Shown in pieces: positions 60,032 to 64,000 of a stretch of 64,000 nucleotides of DNA. Each line of letters opens with the position of its first letter. Within the stretch, counting starts at the first letter, position 1. Under the pieces are notes generated by a model, which did not search any database, had not been told where the DNA came from, and saw only the letters and a list, made by a program, of their open reading frames with translations. The position numbers were made by a program, and so were the translations under genes. The stretch comes from Spirodela intermedia (lineage: Eukaryota; Streptophyta; Magnoliopsida; Alismatales; Araceae), in NCBI GenBank assembly GCA_902729315.2, contig LR746269.1, positions 9,852,231-9,916,230 on the forward strand, read 5' to 3'.

Positions 60032-63000
60032 ACATGTGTAGCAAGCACGTCTGCAGTCTAATTCCCCTCGCGTAGCTGATGTGTGATGGTACTGATCCTC
60101 TCACGACAACACATGATATTCATCTAGGTGCTCCTGAGTCGTCAATGAGAGTAAGTGCTTGCACGCAACATTTCAACTAACACTCTGGAGTCGGATTCTA
60201 GGACGATACTATGAAGGTTGCGTTCCTCAAAGAGGAGCAAACCATCGTGGATCATCATAGCCTCTGCGGTTGTGTTAATTTGAATGTTGTAATAGTGGGA
60301 AAAGGCAAAGATAATACTTCTTGTATGGTCTTGTAAGATGCCTCCTCCCCCTACAGGTCCAAGGTTCCCACGTGCTGCCTCGTCCACATTGAACTTCAAG
60401 TGTTCTATCGGTGGTGGTCTCTAATAGACGGTTCGCATAGTGATATGTGTACAAGTTTGTAAGGCTAGAATTCCTCAAGTTTTGAGTGCCTCATAGATAG
60501 AGGCCGAGCGTGTCACGACAGGCGACATTAGAGGATGGGCACTCCGTAGTCATTGTGTGACGTGCCTCATAATCTCTAGGGCATGCATCGGCTGTCTTAC
60601 AAAACGAAAAAGATTTCATCCCTTCCATATCTCCCATAACATGTACGCTATGGAAATAGTAGGTATGGGCTACTCTTAAAGCTCTGCGGTGAATCAAAGA
60701 CTCTCCTAAAGATCTCTAAGGGTGTGAGAGATAGAGGATGATAAAATATAGGTGACCAATTCCTTAAGAGTTGGTTCCAACATTCCGTAGCAACGACATT
60801 ATGGAAAAATAAGTGATCCATAGTTTTGTTTCTTAGAGTGGTGTGACAACAATGACACCTAGAACATATGTGGTGTCCAGTGATGACCATACGGTCATCA
60901 GTAGGGAGTCCTCGGTGTATTAGTTTCCACATGAAGAAAGAGACTTGAGGGATGATAGTATGATGCCAATTATGATTTCCCCAAACCTATTTTAGGGAAT
61001 GGTTTCTAAAATAGTTTCAAGAAGAACTACAAGAGAAACTATCATCAAGGGTGAGAGTCTAAATGGCCTCATCATCCCTAGGACTCAGCTCTATCAATGA
61101 GATCTCTAGTAATAAATCTAGGAGAAGTCTATGCCGCTCGATGAGCAGTTTAGTATCCCCATCGAAAAGTTGGGCGACCATGAGTCAGGGCCAAGATAAC
61201 GTGAAGGAGGTAAAGGAGGCCAAAGGGATATCCACAAGCCAAGTGTCGTATCAAGCACTGATAGTGCTTTGTCCCACGCGCCACTAGATTAAAGGCTTCA
61301 TCTGAAGCTAATGTCTCTACTAATCTGCCCACCGCTTTCCTCCTTTTATATCTGCCTATTGATTAGCCTACTTGTCATATTTGGCAGATACAAAAATCCC
61401 TAAGATTGATCTCATCGTCCTTATCTGCCATATGAGTTTCTTCTAAAGCATGTCGAGTATGTCTTCAGGACATCTAATCTCTAGTCCACCCTCTTTTGTC
61501 GGTTGGCATACTTTCTCTCAAGAAATTCGTCATTGGCGATGAGGCCCGTCGAGCTGGTCATCCCACAAAAAAGAGGTACATATTTGCCTCACAGATCGTA
61601 GGATAGTATCCGGTACCTCATATATTGCTAGTAGATGTAATGACATACTCATGAGCACATGACATATCAATTGGATGTCACCTTCTGAGGATAGAAGCTG
61701 AAGTTTCCATCCAGCAAGTTTTTTCCTCAGCTTGTATAGAAGGGTATCAAAATAATGAATCCGAGTGCATCCAAGGAAGATAGGACATCCAAGATAATCA
61801 AAAGGTAAATGTCCACGTGAGAATCCTGTTATATGTTGTATACGTCATATGGTGCTAATGGTGGTAAAAGATGTCATCATAAAACTGTTCGAGACATTAA
61901 CGAGTTGACCTGTGGCCTACTCATAGCTTGAGATAATAGTCATGAGTCCCTTAATAGATGCCTCATATTCATTAAGGAAGAGTATAGTGTCATCAACAAA
62001 CAAGAAATGTGATATGATTGGGCAACCTTACTTCGAATGATATAGTTGAATAAGTCCACATGATACCACTTGAGAGAGGATTCTACTAAGGACTTCTTCA
62101 ACTAATATGAAGAGAGTGGGTGATAATTAATCATCCTGTCGTAAGCCTCGTGTGGCAATGAAGAAAGGGGTGGAAGTGCCATTCATTAGTAGAGAGAAGT
62201 GATTCTCCTTGACGCATGCATCAACTAAGTCGATGAACTCATCGGTGAATCCGAAGCGTTGAAGTACTTCAGTGAGGAATTTTCACTCAATTATATTAAA
62301 AGCCTTTTTCATGTCTAGTTTAATGATAATGTTGGAACCACGAATGTCTTGATCAAGGGACTGTGTTAGTTCATGAACTAACATGATGTTATTGTGAATC
62401 TGACGTCCCTTGACAAATCCGCATTGCTCTGGAGATATGAGCCCATTAAGAAAAGCCCTCAGTCATGCTATAATGATCTTAGATACAACCTTATAACATA
62501 TATTACAAAGACTGATAGGCCAAAAGTCTCTAAAAGAAGTTGGGTTGGTCACTTTTGGGATGAGGGCAATAAAGGTGGCTTTCCTTGATATGTCGTCAAG
62601 GAATTCTTCTTTGACGGCATGTACTATATCTATTCCAATGATGTCCCAACATGATGTATAAAAATCAGCTGAAAAATCATCGGGTCTAGGTGCTTGGTTC
62701 TTACTCATCAAGAAGACTACATCTCGGATCACTTCTCTAGTAGGTATGGTCATGATGTCTTCTATCTCCTGGTGGGTGACTAAAGATGGAATCGATGAGA
62801 GGTTATCCTCAGAGATTTCAATCGGCTGAGAGGAAAGGAGGATATAAAAGTACGCAATTTCTACCTCTTACATACGGGATGTGTCATGATCATACACCTC
62901 TAGAAGAGATGTATAATCAGATCAAGATTGATGTGTGATCAAGACATGAAAGAAACGTGTGTTTCTATCACCCTCACATAACCATTAGATGCGTGATTTT

Positions 63001-64000
63001 TGGAGATAGTATATTTTTTGTCGTCGCGCGGCCTCCGTTAGTTACTCGTTCACTCGAACTCGTCTCTCTCAAGTAGTGTCACTCCATTGAATTTGCAGTT
63101 GCCTCTCGACCTCTACTAGCTCCCTCTTCAACTCTTCTACTTGGGTGTGTATGTTTCTGTATACATGCCAGTTCCACCATTTAAGGTAGAGTTTGAGATT
63201 TCTCAATTTGTAATTGAGGTTCTCCATAGGAGAGTCAGACATATCTCCATGCCAATGACTATGCACAAAGCTCTGGAAGCCTTCGTGCCAAGTCCACATA
63301 TTTTGAAACCTAAAAGGGGGTCTAGGGGTACTAGCTCTCGAGTCAGGAAGAATAAGAATTGACATGTGATCTGACCTATAACAGGGTAAGAGCATGACTA
63401 ATATGGGACATTGCACTAATGCAGTGTTATTAGTGAAGCAACGATCGATGCGCTCATATATCTTTGCACCTATTTATCTCTCGTTGCACCACGTCCAGAC
63501 CTTGCCAAAAGTAGGAGGCTCGATGAGGGCCGTGCGAAAAATAAAATCATTGAACATCTCCATATGACAGGCTCGAGGGACCCATCCCTCTTGACGTTTA
63601 GTGACTCTACATACGCAGTTGAAATCTCCAGCTATGAACCAAAGAGAATCAATAGTATGGGATAATTCTGCATATATCGTACTGTCTTCCTAAAGAGTCT
63701 CACGGTTTTGATGTCTATGTGAAGCATAAACAACAAAGAATGTAAACTCTTGGCTAGAGTCAAGTACCCACATCGTGACATATTGTGGCCCCTCAATGAG
63801 CAATCGTAGAGAGTAAGGTGTTTACAAAACAAGCGGATGTGATTTGTAGGGTTAGAGTGGAAGTGATCCATACCTAAGTGTCTAAGCAATGGATAGATAT
63901 GATCTGATAGAATCATTAGTTCAATAAGCCCAACTAGGCATAGTTGGTGCTTATTGATGAGTTCAGCGATGTGAGACTATGTTTCGAGGTTGCCCAACTC
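60032..64000 (-). mobile_element. Degenerate L1-type LINE (endonuclease, reverse transcriptase, zinc knuckle, RNase H), running off the right edge
   Basis: On the minus strand, through frameshifts and stops, the domains follow the order of a plant LINE ORF2. Endonuclease lies at about 64000-63069 (AGDFNCV near 63620, RIDR near 63450, RSDH near 63375). Reverse transcriptase starts at about 62753 (KNQAPRPDDFSADF, FIALIPKVTNP, RDFWPISLCN), with the catalytic FVDDT at about 61990-62007. A zf-RVT-like segment is at 60932-60770 (WKLIHRGLPTDDR, CSRCHCC, DHLFFH), and RNase H at 60399-60032 (MKFNVDEAARGN, AEAMMIHDGL, LESDSR). A TAG interrupts REGN*TADVL near 60074. The 5' end is outside the window and the 3' end is at 57432-58034. 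Confidence 0.88.

Noticed and set aside
60142-60399. A host RNase H gene
   Set aside because: It is the C-terminal domain of the LINE, in order with zf-RVT, reverse transcriptase and endonuclease remnants.
1-64000. tRNA, rRNA or snoRNA genes
   Set aside because: I looked for tRNA A/B-box and T-loop patterns and rRNA-like stretches by eye and saw none I could support. A covariance-model scan would be decisive.

Overview
This is a nuclear genome window from a flowering plant. The genes are split by GT-AG introns from about 80 bp to over 3 kb. The gene set is plant-specific: a Golgi UDP-sugar transporter, a plastid DUF1997 protein, a plant CBP/p300-type HAC acetyltransferase and a clade-F-like PP2C. 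Plant LTR and LINE retroelements fill the rest. First exons are markedly GC-rich and 5' leaders are CT-rich, which hints at a (non-grass) monocot, but I cannot prove that.

The left two thirds is gene-bearing. In order: a URGT-type nucleotide-sugar transporter (+, 954-6059); a DUF1997 gene (-, 9980-12555); a DsPTP1-type dual-specificity phosphatase (+, 14670-16678); a small Cys-rich, probably plastid-targeted protein of unknown function (-, 17406-18138); a worn Ty3/gypsy-like element (about 18.4-22.5 kb); a PP2C phosphatase (-, 23272-27602); a 16-exon HAC1-like histone acetyltransferase (-, 29082-43714) with a TRIM-like mini-retroelement in its first large intron; and a gamma-glutamyl peptidase-like class I glutamine amidotransferase (+, 45540-47701) head-to-head with HAC. 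I assembled these models by hand. In each one the exon phases agree across every junction.

The right third (about 48.9-64 kb) is repeat-derived. It holds a truncated copia element, GC-rich unassigned DNA, minisatellites, two solo LTRs of one family in opposite orientation, and a decayed LINE on the minus strand that runs off the right edge. The two solo LTRs form a pseudo-palindrome of about 4.8 kb. Each has its own perfect 5-bp target duplication (AGTAG and ATACT), so they are independent insertions. The right one landed inside the RNase H region of the LINE, whose reading frame resumes on the other side.

Most notable for follow-up: the paired solo LTRs and the split LINE; an in-frame TAG at codon 25 of the otherwise open HAC frame; a GC-AG intron in the small plastid protein gene; the antisense TRIM-like element in HAC; and a foldback element in transporter intron 1. 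The host genes do not form an operon or a pathway cluster. They look like ordinary neighbouring plant genes, and I see no clearly new biological system.
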